NCBI RefSeq assembly: GCF_001766675.1
Contig: NZ_MJLT01000034.1
Span: 186,001 to 250,000, forward strand
Reading direction: 5' to 3'
DNA: 64,000 nucleotides
DNA from: Arthrobacter sp. SW1
GTDB taxonomy: Bacteria > Actinomycetota > Actinomycetes > Actinomycetales > Micrococcaceae
Shown: in pieces, positions 8,448-16,732 of the stretch
Position numbering within the stretch: the first letter of the stretch is position 1
Layout of the letters: each line of letters begins with the position of its first letter
The notes under the pieces: model-generated
What the model saw: only the letters and a program-made list of their open reading frames with translations
Told to the model about the DNA's origin: nothing
Databases searched by the model: none
Translations under genes and position numbers: made by a program

Positions 8448-9308
8448 CTAGTTGAAGACGACCGTGCGGTTGCCGTCCAGCAGCACACGGTGCTCGGCGT
8501 GCCACTGCACGGCCTGCGCCAGGGTGCGGCCTTCCACGTCCCGGCCCATCTGCACGAACTGCGCCGCCGTGCGGGCGTGGTCCACGCGGATGACTTCCTG
8601 CTCGATGATCGGTCCCTCGTCCAGGTCCGCCGTGACGTAGTGGGCGGTGGCGCCGATGAGCTTCACGCCGCGGGCGTGGGCCTGGTGGTACGGCTTGGCG
8701 CCCTTGAAGGACGGCAGGAAGGAGTGGTGGATGTTGATGGCCTTGCCGTTGAGCTCGGCGCAGAGTTCGTTGGAGAGCACCTGCATGTAGCGCGCCAGGA
8801 CGGTCAGTTCGACGTCGTGTTCCTTGATCAGGTCCAGCAGCTGCGCCTCGGCCTGCTGCTTAGTGTCTGCGGTGACCGGAATGTGGTGGAAGGGGATGCC
8901 GTAGAACTCGGCCAGGCCTTCGAGGTCGCGGTGGTTGGACACGATGGCGGGCACATCGATGGGCAGGGTGCCGCTGCGCTGCTGGAACAGGAGGTCGTTG
9001 AGGCAGTGGGCGTCCTTGGAACCCATGATGAGGGTGCGCAGCTTGCGGCCCACGGGGTTGATGTCCCAATTCATGCCGAACTCCGCGGCCACCGGCTCCA
9101 GGGCCGCGGTCAGCTCATCCTGGGTAGCGGAGGTCGTGGCCTCGACGCGCATGAAGAAGTTCCCGGTGGTGGTACTGCCGTACTGCTGGGAATCGGCGAT
9201 GTTGCAGCCGGCCTGGAGCAGCGCTCCGGCGACGGCGTGGACGATTCCGGGGCGGTCCGGGCAGGACAGGGTTACAACAAACGATGCGGGAAGGGCGGAG
9301 TCAATCAC
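8448..9308 (-). CDS. purU: Formyltetrahydrofolate deformylase
   Basis: It hydrolyses 10-formyl-THF to formate and THF, adjusting the folate one-carbon pool. The N-terminal ACT domain (about residues 8-85) has the family opening L-S-C-P-D-R-P-G-I-V. The C-terminal formyltransferase-like domain contains SNHRDL, VLARYMQVL and INIHHSFLPSFKGAKPY, which hold the catalytic Asn and His region. Length (286 residues) is normal. Two adjacent GTG codons are possible starts; I chose 9308 because TAGGCT lies 6 bases before it. It is divergent from glyA-folD, so three folate genes are clustered. Confidence 0.95.
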   Translation of the reverse strand: MIDSALPASFVVTLSCPDRPGIVHAVAGALLQAGCNIADSQQYGSTTTGNFFMRVEATTSATQDELTAALEPVAAEFGMNWDINPVGRKLRTLIMGSKDAHCLNDLLFQQRSGTLPIDVPAIVSNHRDLEGLAEFYGIPFHHIPVTADTKQQAEAQLLDLIKEHDVELTVLARYMQVLSNELCAELNGKAINIHHSFLPSFKGAKPYHQAHARGVKLIGATAHYVTADLDEGPIIEQEVIRVDHARTAAQFVQMGRDVEGRTLAQAVQWHAEHRVLLDGNRTVVFN

Positions 9309-9314
9309 CACATA

Positions 9315-9320
9315 AGCCTA
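9315..9320 (-). promoter_or_regulatory. -10 box of purU
   Basis: TAGGCT on the minus strand, 6 bases from the second GTG of purU. This spacing selects GTG 9308 over GTG 9311. Confidence 0.5.
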
Positions 9321-9355
9321 CCGTCGCGCGGCTGCCGTGCTGTTCGCGGCTGCTG

Positions 9356-9361
9356 TACTGT
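9356..9361 (+). promoter_or_regulatory. Possible -10 box for the riboswitch-glyA transcript
   Basis: TACTGT lies just before the conserved riboswitch core, so a transcript starting about 7 bases later would begin at its first paired bases. The -35 region is weak. Confidence 0.4.
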
Positions 9362-9364
9362 TAA

Positions 9365-9444
9365 AGCCGTCGCGACTGGCGTTGGGTGGTGAACCACCAG
9401 GGAGCGGCACGGATGAAGACCACGGATCGTACGCCTGGGCCGAG
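9365..9444 (+). ncRNA. ZTP riboswitch (pfl motif) upstream of glyA-folD
   Basis: The leader contains the core CGCGACTGGCG (9371-9381), then a hairpin GGTGGTgaaCCACC with the conserved AGGGAGCGG on its 3' side. After a variable stretch comes ACGCCTGGGCC (9431-9441), the 3' conserved block. This block order is diagnostic of the pfl RNA, which binds ZTP/AICAR and turns on one-carbon and purine genes when 10-formyl-THF is low. Its position 5' of glyA and folD fits known target genes. A 130-base stretch with alternative hairpins separates it from the start codon. Confidence 0.88.
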
Positions 9445-9470
9445 GGTCACGTTTTACCTTTGGCCCGCCC

Positions 9471-9520
9471 TGCCTCATCAATAAAAATTTCCCGTAATTA
9501 TGAGGCATTCGGGATATGCC
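9471..9520 (+). promoter_or_regulatory. Competing hairpins, possible expression platform
   Basis: TGCCTCAT (9471-9478) can pair with ATGAGGCA (9500-9507). GGCAT within the second arm (9504-9508) can pair instead with ATGCC (9516-9520). The two structures exclude each other. They lie between the ZTP aptamer and glyA; a role in switching is inferred. Confidence 0.35.
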
Positions 9521-9573
9521 AGACGGTAGCCTGACCTTTGAGTAGTACCACGTTGCCTAGCCAGGAGATCTTT

Positions 9574-10869
9574 GTGTCGACCAACCTCACCTCCGCGACC
9601 ATCAGCAACCAGCCGCTAGCCGAACTCGACCCCGAGATCGCAGCCGTCCTGGAACAGGAACTCGGCCGCCAGCGCGGCACCTTGGAAATGATCGCCTCCG
9701 AAAACTTCGCCCCCCGCGCCGTCATGGAAGCACAGGGCTCCGTACTGACCAACAAGTACGCCGAGGGATACCCGGGCAAGCGCTACTACGGCGGCTGCGA
9801 ATACGTCGATGTCGCCGAAAACCTGGCCATCAGCCGCGTCAAGGACCTCTTCGGCGCCGAATTCGCCAACGTCCAGCCGCACTCCGGTGCGCAGGCCAAC
9901 GCCGCCGCCCTCTCCGCCCTGATCAACCCGGGCGACAAGATCCTCGGCCTCTCCCTGGCCCACGGCGGCCACCTGACCCACGGCATGAAGCTGAACTTCT
10001 CCGGCAAGCTGTACGAAGTTGCCGCCTACCAGGTGGAAGAAGACAGCTTCCGCGTGGACATGGACAAGCTGCGCGAGCAGGCCCTGGCCGAAAAGCCGCA
10101 GGTCATCATCGCCGGCTGGTCCGCGTACCCGCGCCACCTCGACTTCGCCGCCTTCCGCTCCATCGCGGACGAGGTTGGCGCCTACCTGTGGACCGACATG
10201 GCCCACTTCGCCGGCCTGGTGGCCGCGGGCCTGCACCCGAGCCCGGTGCCGTACGCCGACGTCGTCACTTCCACCGTGCACAAGACCCTGGCCGGCCCGC
10301 GTTCGGGCGTGATCCTCGCCAAGGAAGAGTTCGGCAAGAAGATCAACTCCAACGTCTTCCCCGGCCAGCAGGGCGGCCCGCTCATGCACGTCATCGCGGC
10401 CAAGGCCGTGGCCTTCAAGATCGCAGGCAGCGCGGAATTCAAGGAGCGCCAGGAGCGCGTCCTGGAAGGCGCCAAGATCATCGCCGACCGCCTCACGCAG
10501 TCCGACGTCGCCGAAGCCGGCGTCTCGGTCCTTACCGGCGGCACCGATGTGCACCTCGTCCTGGTGGACCTGCGCAACTCCCAGCTGGACGGCCAGCAGG
10601 CCGAAGATCTCCTGCACTCCGTGGGCATCACGGTCAACCGCAACGCCGTGCCGTTCGACCCGCGCCCGCCGATGGTCACCTCCGGCCTGCGCATCGGCAC
10701 CCCCGCCCTGGCCACCCGTGGCTTCGGCGCTGCCGAGTTCACCGAGGTCGCGGACATCATCGCCACCGCCCTCAAGGCCGGCTCCGCCACCGACGTCGAG
10801 GCCCTGCAGGCCCGCGTCGACAAGCTTGCCGCAGACTTCCCCCTTTACCCCGAGCACGAACAGTGGTGA
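9574..10869 (+). CDS. glyA: Serine hydroxymethyltransferase
   Basis: It interconverts serine plus THF with glycine plus 5,10-methylene-THF, using PLP. Length is 431 residues. The PLP lysine is Lys237 in [14 protein letters not shown]; many family members have an R-G-P-R-G-G ending here, so the A-G-P-R-S-G form is a branch variant. Also visible are the N-terminal MIASENF and the [11 protein letters not shown] segment. I chose GTG 9574, with AGGAG 6-7 bases upstream; an in-frame start at 9538 lacks a ribosome site. folD follows with almost no gap. Expression is probably controlled by the upstream ZTP riboswitch. Confidence 0.96.
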   Translation: MSTNLTSATISNQPLAELDPEIAAVLEQELGRQRGTLEMIASENFAPRAVMEAQGSVLTNKYAEGYPGKRYYGGCEYVDVAENLAISRVKDLFGAEFANVQPHSGAQANAAALSALINPGDKILGLSLAHGGHLTHGMKLNFSGKLYEVAAYQVEEDSFRVDMDKLREQALAEKPQVIIAGWSAYPRHLDFAAFRSIADEVGAYLWTDMAHFAGLVAAGLHPSPVPYADVVTSTVHKTLAGPRSGVILAKEEFGKKINSNVFPGQQGGPLMHVIAAKAVAFKIAGSAEFKERQERVLEGAKIIADRLTQSDVAEAGVSVLTGGTDVHLVLVDLRNSQLDGQQAEDLLHSVGITVNRNAVPFDPRPPMVTSGLRIGTPALATRGFGAAEFTEVADIIATALKAGSATDVEALQARVDKLAADFPLYPEHEQW

Positions 10870-10877
10870 ACGCATCG

Positions 10878-11771
10878 ATGGCACAGACCGCCAAGATCCT
10901 CGACGGCAAGGCAGCTTCTGCCTCCATCAAGGCCGAACTGAGCGAACGCGTTGCCGCGCTCAAGGCCCGTGGCGTGACCCCGGGCATCGCCACGGTGCTG
11001 GTCGGCGCCGATCCGGCCTCGCAGTTGTACGTCGGCATGAAGCACAAGCAGTCCAAGGCGATCGGGATGAACTCGATCCAGAAGGAACTGCCGGCGGACG
11101 CCACCCAGGAGCAGGTCGAAGCCGTCATTGACGAGCTCAACGCGGACCCGTCCTGCCACGGCTACATCGTGCAGCTGCCGCTGCCGAAGCACCTGGACAC
11201 GGACGCGATCCTCGAGCGCATCGATCCCGCCAAGGACGCTGACGGGCTGCACCCGACCAACCTCGGGCGCCTGGTGCTCAACGTCAACGGCAAGATCGAC
11301 ACGCCGCTGCCGTGCACGCCCCGCGGCGTGATCGAGCTGCTCCTGCGCAACGACTACGACCTCAAGGGCAAGCACGTGGTGGTCGTCGGCCGCGGCGTGA
11401 CCATCGGCCGGCCGATGCCGCTCCTGCTCACGCGCCGCGAAATCAACGCAACCGTCACGGTCGTCCACACGGGCACCCCCAACATGTCCGAACTGCTGAA
11501 GCAGGCCGACGTGATCGTGGGTGCCGCCGGGGCGAAGCACATCGTCAAGGCCGAAGACGTGAAGCCCGGCGCCGCCGTGCTGGACGTCGGTGTCACCCGC
11601 GAAACGGATCCGGAGACCGGGAAGAACAAGATCTACGGAGACGTCGAGCCCGCCGTGGCCGAGGTCGCCGGATACATCTCGCCGAACCCGGGCGGCGTCG
11701 GTCCCATGACCGTCGCCCTGCTCATGACCAATGTCGTGGAAGCCGCGGAACGGGCAGCCGACCGCGCCTAA
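10878..11771 (+). CDS. folD: Bifunctional methylene-THF dehydrogenase / methenyl-THF cyclohydrolase
   Basis: It converts 5,10-methylene-THF to 10-formyl-THF with NADP. Length is 297 residues. The [14 protein letters not shown] segment contains the catalytic Lys of the family (Y-x-x-x-K). GYIVQLPLP and [11 protein letters not shown] are standard, as are the Rossmann motif [12 protein letters not shown] and the terminal [13 protein letters not shown] 10878 is preferred; a GTG at 10866 overlaps the glyA stop and would add four residues. It is co-transcribed with glyA, whose product it consumes. Confidence 0.95.
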   Translation: MAQTAKILDGKAASASIKAELSERVAALKARGVTPGIATVLVGADPASQLYVGMKHKQSKAIGMNSIQKELPADATQEQVEAVIDELNADPSCHGYIVQLPLPKHLDTDAILERIDPAKDADGLHPTNLGRLVLNVNGKIDTPLPCTPRGVIELLLRNDYDLKGKHVVVVGRGVTIGRPMPLLLTRREINATVTVVHTGTPNMSELLKQADVIVGAAGAKHIVKAEDVKPGAAVLDVGVTRETDPETGKNKIYGDVEPAVAEVAGYISPNPGGVGPMTVALLMTNVVEAAERAADRA

Positions 11772-11796
11772 GCGTCACCTGAACACACGCCCGACG

Positions 11797-11825
11797 ACGG
11801 CGGCAACCACACTGGTTGCCGCCGT
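11797..11825 (+). terminator. Terminator of the glyA-folD operon
   Basis: A perfect 12-bp stem (ACGGCGGCAACC with GGTTGCCGCCGT) and a 5-nt loop lie 25 bases after the folD stop. CGCCGTCTTT follows, giving a short T-run. Confidence 0.75.
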
Positions 11826-11852
11826 CGCCGTCTTTCCGGGGTACTGGAGCGC

Positions 11853-12296
11853 CTACTTCAGTTGTCCGCGGATCTCGCCGCCCGGGAACGTGGTGCTGTA
11901 AACGTTGACGTAATAGCTCCCAGGATCGGCGGCGATGGCCTCAAGATCCACGGGCGGCAGCGTCATGCATGTATCAATCGTCCAATCGGTTCCGGTCGAG
12001 GTAATCAGCCCAAAAGACCTGGGACCGTCGGCGTTGCGCGGAGCAAAGCCGATCTCGGCGCCAACATCCGGGCCGGTGAGGTTGCGCACTGTGAGGGTGT
12101 AGCAGAACTGTGCGCCGCCACTGATGCGGTAGGAGAAGAAGCCGCTGGCGCCTGTCCTTGCTTTAGCGGTCACCTGTCCGGGGTTAAGCGGGATCGTCGG
12201 AGTGCCCGACGATTTTGCGGCGGCGGGGCCGGCGCCGGCCAGTGCGAGGGCGGTGGCGGCGCCGAGGGCGGCGATGGCTTTGAAGGTAGCGGGCAT
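11853..12296 (-). CDS. Secreted CHRD-domain protein
   Basis: A 147-residue protein with a Sec signal peptide: positively charged start, hydrophobic residues about 7-22, and AxA before residue 28. The mature part resembles a single CHRD domain, a beta-sandwich module named from chordin. The recognisable end is Y-Y-V-N-V-Y-S-T-x-x-F-P-G-G-E-I-R-G-Q-L. Two cysteines could form a disulfide outside the cell. The function of bacterial CHRD proteins is not established. It is a single gene, convergent with folD and divergent from the histidine kinase. Confidence 0.8.
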   Translation of the reverse strand: MPATFKAIAALGAATALALAGAGPAAAKSSGTPTIPLNPGQVTAKARTGASGFFSYRISGGAQFCYTLTVRNLTGPDVGAEIGFAPRNADGPRSFGLITSTGTDWTIDTCMTLPPVDLEAIAADPGSYYVNVYSTTFPGGEIRGQLK

Positions 12297-12467
12297 GAGG
12301 TGTCCTTCCTATGGCGGAAGCCTGAACAGGCAAAAGGCATCGGGCGGAGTGTCCCGGAAGTCCCACGCTACGCCGCGGCGCCTTCCCGCGCGACAGCGCC
12401 CCGTGCTACTCCCGGGGGAGTACCTGGCCTACACCGTCCGCCCGACGACGCCGGGCGCCGCGGGGGA

Positions 12468-12473
12468 TAGTCT
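12468..12473 (+). promoter_or_regulatory. -10 box of the histidine kinase gene
   Basis: TAGTCT lies 6 bases before the ATG at 12480; this predicts a leaderless mRNA. Confidence 0.5.
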
Positions 12474-12479
12474 CGGATC

Positions 12480-13640
12480 ATGCAGGCACGGGACGGCTTC
12501 AGGCGCAGAATGCGGCGCACAGGTCCGCCCACGTCCTTCATCGCCCTTGCCGTGGCTTTGGTTCAAGTGCTTGGGACGGCCTTCGCGGCCAGTCACCAGG
12601 ATTCCGGCCGCTCACTGGACGCCCTGGCTTTCGTCCTGCTGCTGGCGGGCCCGGCCGCGCTCCTGCTGCGCCGCCGTATGCCGGCGCTCATGGTTCCCCT
12701 GACGTTCGCCGCCGCTCTTGCCTACCTCCTGGCCGGGTATCCATGGGGTCCCGTGGTGGTTTCCTTCGCGGTGTCGCTCGTGCTGACGGCGGCTGCCGGG
12801 TTGCGCTGGTTGGCATGGTCGGGCGCAGCGGGTGCTGCCGCCGTCGTACTGAGCTGGGCGCTGCTGAGTGGCGACCCCGCGTGGCCCTTGCGGTCTTCGG
12901 CGGCCGCGGGCTGGGCTGTGATCCTCGTCCTTCTCGGTGAGGGAATCCGCCGGCGGCGGGAACGGATCGCCGAATACCGGCGACGGCGCGCGGCCGCCGA
13001 GCAAGCGGCCCAGGACGAATACCGCCTCACTCTCGCCCGGGACATCCACGATGTCGTGGCGCACTCGCTCTCCATGATCAACGTCCAGGCCTCCGTGGCG
13101 CTGCACCTCGGAAGCGAGGATCCCGAGCGCCTCCGCCCGGCCCTGGAAGCCATCAAGGCAGCCAGTAAGGAATCCCTCGCCGAGGTCCGCCAGCTCCTGG
13201 GGGTCCTGCGGGAAGATGTTCCGCTGCACCCGGGCGCCCGGCCCGGACTGGCGCGGATTCCGGAGCTCGTGGAGCACGCCCGGCAGGCGGGGCTGACTGT
13301 TGAGCTGGCGGCTTCCGCGGATCCTTCCGCCGTGGCCCCGGCACCCCAGGAAGCGGCCTACCGGGTGGTCCAGGAGGCGCTCAGCAATATCCGCCGGCAC
13401 TCCAGCGCGGAGACCGCCGTCGTGCGGCTCGCCTTGGCCGGGGACACGCTTGAGGTGACGGTCGACGACGACGGCGCCGGCCTGGACCAGTCGAAACAGG
13501 GGAGCGCGGCGCCCGGCAACGGACTCACCGGTATGCGGGAGCGCGTGGAGGCGCTGGGCGGTACGCTCGCCCTGCTGCCGTTGCATCCAGGGCTTCGCGT
13601 GGAAGCCAGGCTCCCCGCCGGGGAAAGGACCGAGCCATGA
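12480..13640 (+). CDS. Two-component sensor histidine kinase, HisKA_3 (NarL-partner) type
   Basis: A 386-residue membrane kinase. Four to five hydrophobic segments occupy residues 20-155, then an Arg-rich linker leads to the dimerisation domain. The phosphoacceptor is His190 in L-A-R-D-I-H-D-V-V-A-H-S. The ATPase domain has EALSNIRRHS (N box), VDDDGAGLD and GNGLTGMRERVEALGG (G boxes). It lacks a sizeable extracytoplasmic sensor, as in DesK/LiaS-type kinases that sense membrane state. It overlaps the response regulator by 4 bases (ATGA). The signal is unknown. Confidence 0.9.
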   Translation: MQARDGFRRRMRRTGPPTSFIALAVALVQVLGTAFAASHQDSGRSLDALAFVLLLAGPAALLLRRRMPALMVPLTFAAALAYLLAGYPWGPVVVSFAVSLVLTAAAGLRWLAWSGAAGAAAVVLSWALLSGDPAWPLRSSAAAGWAVILVLLGEGIRRRRERIAEYRRRRAAAEQAAQDEYRLTLARDIHDVVAHSLSMINVQASVALHLGSEDPERLRPALEAIKAASKESLAEVRQLLGVLREDVPLHPGARPGLARIPELVEHARQAGLTVELAASADPSAVAPAPQEAAYRVVQEALSNIRRHSSAETAVVRLALAGDTLEVTVDDDGAGLDQSKQGSAAPGNGLTGMRERVEALGGTLALLPLHPGLRVEARLPAGERTEP

Positions 13641-14302
13641 TCCGCATCCTGCTGGCCGACGACCAGACCCTCATCCGCGCCGGCTTCCGCGCCCTGCTGG
13701 ACGCCGAACCTGACATGCAGGTGGTGGGCGAGGCAGGCAGCGGCCGGGACGCCGTCGCGCAGGCACTCCGCGAGGCTCCGGACGTGGTGCTCATGGATAT
13801 CCGCATGCCCGACGGCGACGGCCTGGACGCCACCCGCCGGATCCTCGCCGAACCGCGCCTGGCAGGCACCCGGATCATCATCCTCACCACCTTCGAACTG
13901 GACGAATACATCGCCGAGGCCGTCCGTGCCGGCGCCGCCGGCTTCCTGCTGAAGGATACGGAACCTGCGGAGTTGATCCGTGCGGTGCGCGTAGTGCACG
14001 ACGGCGACGCCCTCCTCTCGCCGTCAGTGACCCGACGCATCATGGCCCAGTTGGCAGTGCACAGCAGGGCGGCCGCGGAACCCGCGGAACTGGAACAGAT
14101 CACGGAACGGGAACGCGAAGTGCTTGCCCTGGTGGGCGAGGGGCTGAACAACGCCGAAATCGCGGAGCGCCTGTTCATCACTCCGCTGACCGCCAAGACC
14201 CACGTCTCCCGGATCATGAACAAGCTGATGGTGCGGGACCGGGCCCAGCTGGTGGTGTTGGCCTATGAATCAGGCCTGGTGCGGCCCGGCTGGACCGGCT
14301 GA
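13637..14302 (+). CDS. Two-component response regulator, NarL/LuxR type
   Basis: A 221-residue regulator. The receiver domain has the acidic pair D8-D9, the phosphorylation site Asp54 (VVLMDIRMPDG), a conserved Thr in IILTTF and Lys in LLKD. A C-terminal LuxR-type helix-turn-helix follows (about residues 155-210, with TEREREVLALVGEGLNNAEI). The 4-base overlap with the kinase gene makes it the cognate partner. The regulon cannot be read from the window, although the small SHOCT gene and ABC exporter downstream are candidates by position. Confidence 0.92.
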   Translation: MIRILLADDQTLIRAGFRALLDAEPDMQVVGEAGSGRDAVAQALREAPDVVLMDIRMPDGDGLDATRRILAEPRLAGTRIIILTTFELDEYIAEAVRAGAAGFLLKDTEPAELIRAVRVVHDGDALLSPSVTRRIMAQLAVHSRAAAEPAELEQITEREREVLALVGEGLNNAEIAERLFITPLTAKTHVSRIMNKLMVRDRAQLVVLAYESGLVRPGWTG

Positions 14303-14484
14303 GCCTCCCGTCCAAGGGCCGGAGCAGGGGCCTGCCTCCCTGGGGAGTAGGCGGCAGGCGTGGATTGCCTCCTCCGGGCAGACGCGCTGCGGAGCCTGGA
14401 AAAACAGACTGGATACAGAGCCGGAACACGGCTTGGACGGCCCGGAAATGCCGGGCCCGAAAACGCCAAGAGTTTGGACCTGAC

Positions 14485-14784
14485 ATGTTCACATCATTGA
14501 GCACCGCTGCCGGCGCCGTCGCAGCGAACCTGCCGGCCGGCATCGCCGCCCATGGGCCATGGAACGGCGGAGGATTCTGGCCCTGGTTCCTGCTGATCCC
14601 GCTGTTCTGGATCCTGGTGATCGGTTTCTTCGTCTTCTTCATGCGCCGGAGCTGGCGGCACAACCACCATTGGGCCGCCACTCAGGGCGCTGAAGGCGTC
14701 CTCCGTGAACGCTACGCACGCGGCGAGATCGACGAAACCGAATACCGCCAGCGCCTGGAAGTGCTGCGCGCGAACCCGAAGTAG
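14485..14784 (+). CDS. Small membrane protein with SHOCT domain
   Basis: A 99-residue protein. One hydrophobic helix (about residues 34-54, FLLIPLFWILVIGFFVFF) is followed by a basic, His-rich stretch. The C-terminal SHOCT motif (about 70-95) carries the pattern L-R-E-R-Y-A-R-G-E-I-D-E-T-E-Y-x-x-R-L. SHOCT is a short helical module thought to aid oligomerisation. I chose ATG 14485; an upstream in-frame start has no hydrophobic or conserved residues. It lies downstream of the two-component pair. The function is not known. Confidence 0.75.
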   Translation: MFTSLSTAAGAVAANLPAGIAAHGPWNGGGFWPWFLLIPLFWILVIGFFVFFMRRSWRHNHHWAATQGAEGVLRERYARGEIDETEYRQRLEVLRANPK

Positions 14785-14795
14785 CGCGGAGCCGT

Positions 14796-14817
14796 GCCGC
14801 CCGGGAACCCGGGCGGC
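14796..14817 (+). terminator. Hairpin after the SHOCT gene
   Basis: GCCGCCCGGG and CCCGGGCGGC form a 10-bp GC stem with a minimal loop just after the stop codon. There is no T-run. Confidence 0.5.
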
Positions 14818-14946
14818 GCAAGCGGCTGGGCGGGATTGCTCCAGAAAGTTGTGCAATAGCTCTTTCACGTTTCCGTGGACTCAATTAGTGTGCTGAGGGT
14901 GCAGAATGAAGCCACCCGCTCCGAAACCACACCACCAAGCACCCGG

Positions 14947-15876
14947 ATGAACCCTGACGCTGTGATCCGCGCAGACATGCTGCGCAAAGAATACGGTGAC
15001 GTCACCGCCGTCGACGGCATCTCCTTCGAGGTCCCGCCGGGTGAGTCCTTCGGCCTGCTCGGCCCCAACGGCGCCGGCAAGTCCACCACCATGAAGATGA
15101 TCGGCGGTGTCTCCCGCCGTACCTCCGGAACCCTGGACATCATGGGCCTCGATCCGGACGAGAACGGGCCGGAGGTCCGTGCCCATCTCGGCGTGGTCCC
15201 GCAGCAGGACAACCTGGACGAGGAATTGCGCGTCCGCGAAAACCTCATCGTGTACGGCCGGTACTTCGGCCTGCCGCTGAGCTACCTGCGGCCCAAGGCG
15301 GACGAGCTGCTGGAATTCGCCCAGCTCACGGACAAGGCGAAGTCCCGCGTGGACGCGCTCTCCGGCGGCATGAAGCGGCGCCTCACCATCGCGCGCTCGC
15401 TGATCAACGAACCCAAGATCCTCCTCCTGGACGAGCCCACCACCGGCCTGGATCCGCAGGCCCGGCACATCCTCTGGGATCGGCTCTTCCGGCTCAAGGA
15501 ACAGGGCGTCACGCTCATCCTCACCACGCACTACATGGACGAAGCCGAACAGCTCTGCGACCGGCTGATCGTGGTGGACAAGGGCCGGATCATGGCCGAA
15601 GGCTCGCCGTCGTCCCTGATCCGGGACCACTCCACCCGCGAAGTCCTGGAACTGCGCTTCGGCTCGGAACGCAACGCCACCATCGGCGCCGAGCTCGTGG
15701 GCATCGGCGAACGGCTCGAAACCCTGCCGGACCGCGTGCTGATCTACGCCGACGACGGCGAGGCCGCCCTGGAACAGGTGTCCGCCCGCGGCCTGCACCC
15801 GCTGACCTCCCTGGTGCGCCGCTCCTCGCTGGAGGACGTGTTCCTCCGCCTGACCGGTCGGAGCCTCATTGACTGA
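14947..15876 (+). CDS. ABC exporter ATP-binding protein (NodI/DrrA-like)
   Basis: A 309-residue ATPase. It shows Walker A GPNGAGKST (residues 39-47), a Q-loop (VVPQQD), signature LSGGM, Walker B LLLDEPTTGLD and the H-loop TTHYMDEAEQLCDR. After the nucleotide domain, a DrrA/NodI-type C-terminal extension follows. It partners the two downstream membrane genes, with overlaps of 8 and 4 bases, forming a three-gene exporter operon. I took ATG 14947; GTG codons from 14875 onward are in frame and add up to 24 residues without known homology. The substrate is not identifiable; relatives export lipids, oligosaccharides or drugs. Confidence 0.88.
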   Translation: MNPDAVIRADMLRKEYGDVTAVDGISFEVPPGESFGLLGPNGAGKSTTMKMIGGVSRRTSGTLDIMGLDPDENGPEVRAHLGVVPQQDNLDEELRVRENLIVYGRYFGLPLSYLRPKADELLEFAQLTDKAKSRVDALSGGMKRRLTIARSLINEPKILLLDEPTTGLDPQARHILWDRLFRLKEQGVTLILTTHYMDEAEQLCDRLIVVDKGRIMAEGSPSSLIRDHSTREVLELRFGSERNATIGAELVGIGERLETLPDRVLIYADDGEAALEQVSARGLHPLTSLVRRSSLEDVFLRLTGRSLID

Positions 15877-16732
15877 CACCACAGGAAAACAGATCCCGAC
15901 GGCGGCCCCCGCCTTGCGGGCGCATCCTCCTGCCGTCTCGGCCGCGCGGGCCCGGCGCTGGGGGGCCTTCTTCTACGCCGAGCAGGTGCTGCGGGTGATG
16001 CGGGGCTATTCCTGGTCCTTCATCATGTACAGCATCGCCCAGCCCGCGGCCTACCTCTTCGCGATGGGCGTCGGCCTGGCAACCCTGGTGGACGCCAACG
16101 GCGCGGCGGCGTTCGGCGGCGTGAGCTACCTGCAGTTCATCGCCCCGGCCTTGATCGTCTCGGCCGCGGTCATGACTGCCTCCGGGGATTTCTCCTACCC
16201 GATCATGGACGGATTCAAGTGGCGCCGGGTGTTCTACGGTCCCCACGCCTCCCCGCTGGAACCGCAGCAGATCGCCGCCGGACATGTCCTGGCCACGGTG
16301 TTGAAGTTCCTGGTTCAGTCCGTGGCGTACTTCGTCATCGTGGCCTTGTTCGGCGGTTCGCCGGGCGGATGGGGCTGGATGTCCGCGATCGTGGCCACCG
16401 TGGCCGGTTTGTCCTTCGGTCTTCCGCTCATGGCCTATTCGTCCAGCATCACCAAGGACAGCGGGCAGTTCGCCCTGGTGCAGCGCTTCATCGTGGTGCC
16501 CTTGTTCCTCTTCTCCGGGACGTTCTTCCCGCTGGAGTCGCTGCCGCTGGCGGTGCGCTGGATCGGCTGGATCTCCCCGGTATGGCACGGCACGGAGCTC
16601 GGGCGGGTCTTCACCTATGGCATGGAGGAAAACCCGGTCCTCACCGTGGTCCACGTGGTGTTCCTGCTGGCGACGGCGGCAAGCGGCTGGGTGCTGACCC
16701 GGAGGCAGTTCGTGAAAAGGATGGGCCAATGA
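15869..16732 (+). CDS. ABC-2 type permease (NodJ-like), first of pair
   Basis: A 287-residue membrane protein with about six hydrophobic helices and the ABC-2 family layout. The YSWSFIMYSIAQPAAYLFAMGVGL segment is the first helix. FIVVPLFLFSGTFFPLESLP and the conserved W-I-S-P-V-W-H-G-T-E-L turn near the end are typical of NodJ-type lipo-oligosaccharide exporters. It overlaps the ATPase by 8 bases and the second permease by 4. With two distinct permeases, the complex is probably a heterodimer. Confidence 0.85.
   Translation: MTDTTGKQIPTAAPALRAHPPAVSAARARRWGAFFYAEQVLRVMRGYSWSFIMYSIAQPAAYLFAMGVGLATLVDANGAAAFGGVSYLQFIAPALIVSAAVMTASGDFSYPIMDGFKWRRVFYGPHASPLEPQQIAAGHVLATVLKFLVQSVAYFVIVALFGGSPGGWGWMSAIVATVAGLSFGLPLMAYSSSITKDSGQFALVQRFIVVPLFLFSGTFFPLESLPLAVRWIGWISPVWHGTELGRVFTYGMEENPVLTVVHVVFLLATAASGWVLTRRQFVKRMGQ

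Noticed and set aside
9312..9573. Glycine riboswitch or a small peptide gene before glyA
   Set aside because: The conserved blocks match the ZTP aptamer, not the tandem glycine aptamer; the short open frame across it has no ribosome site.
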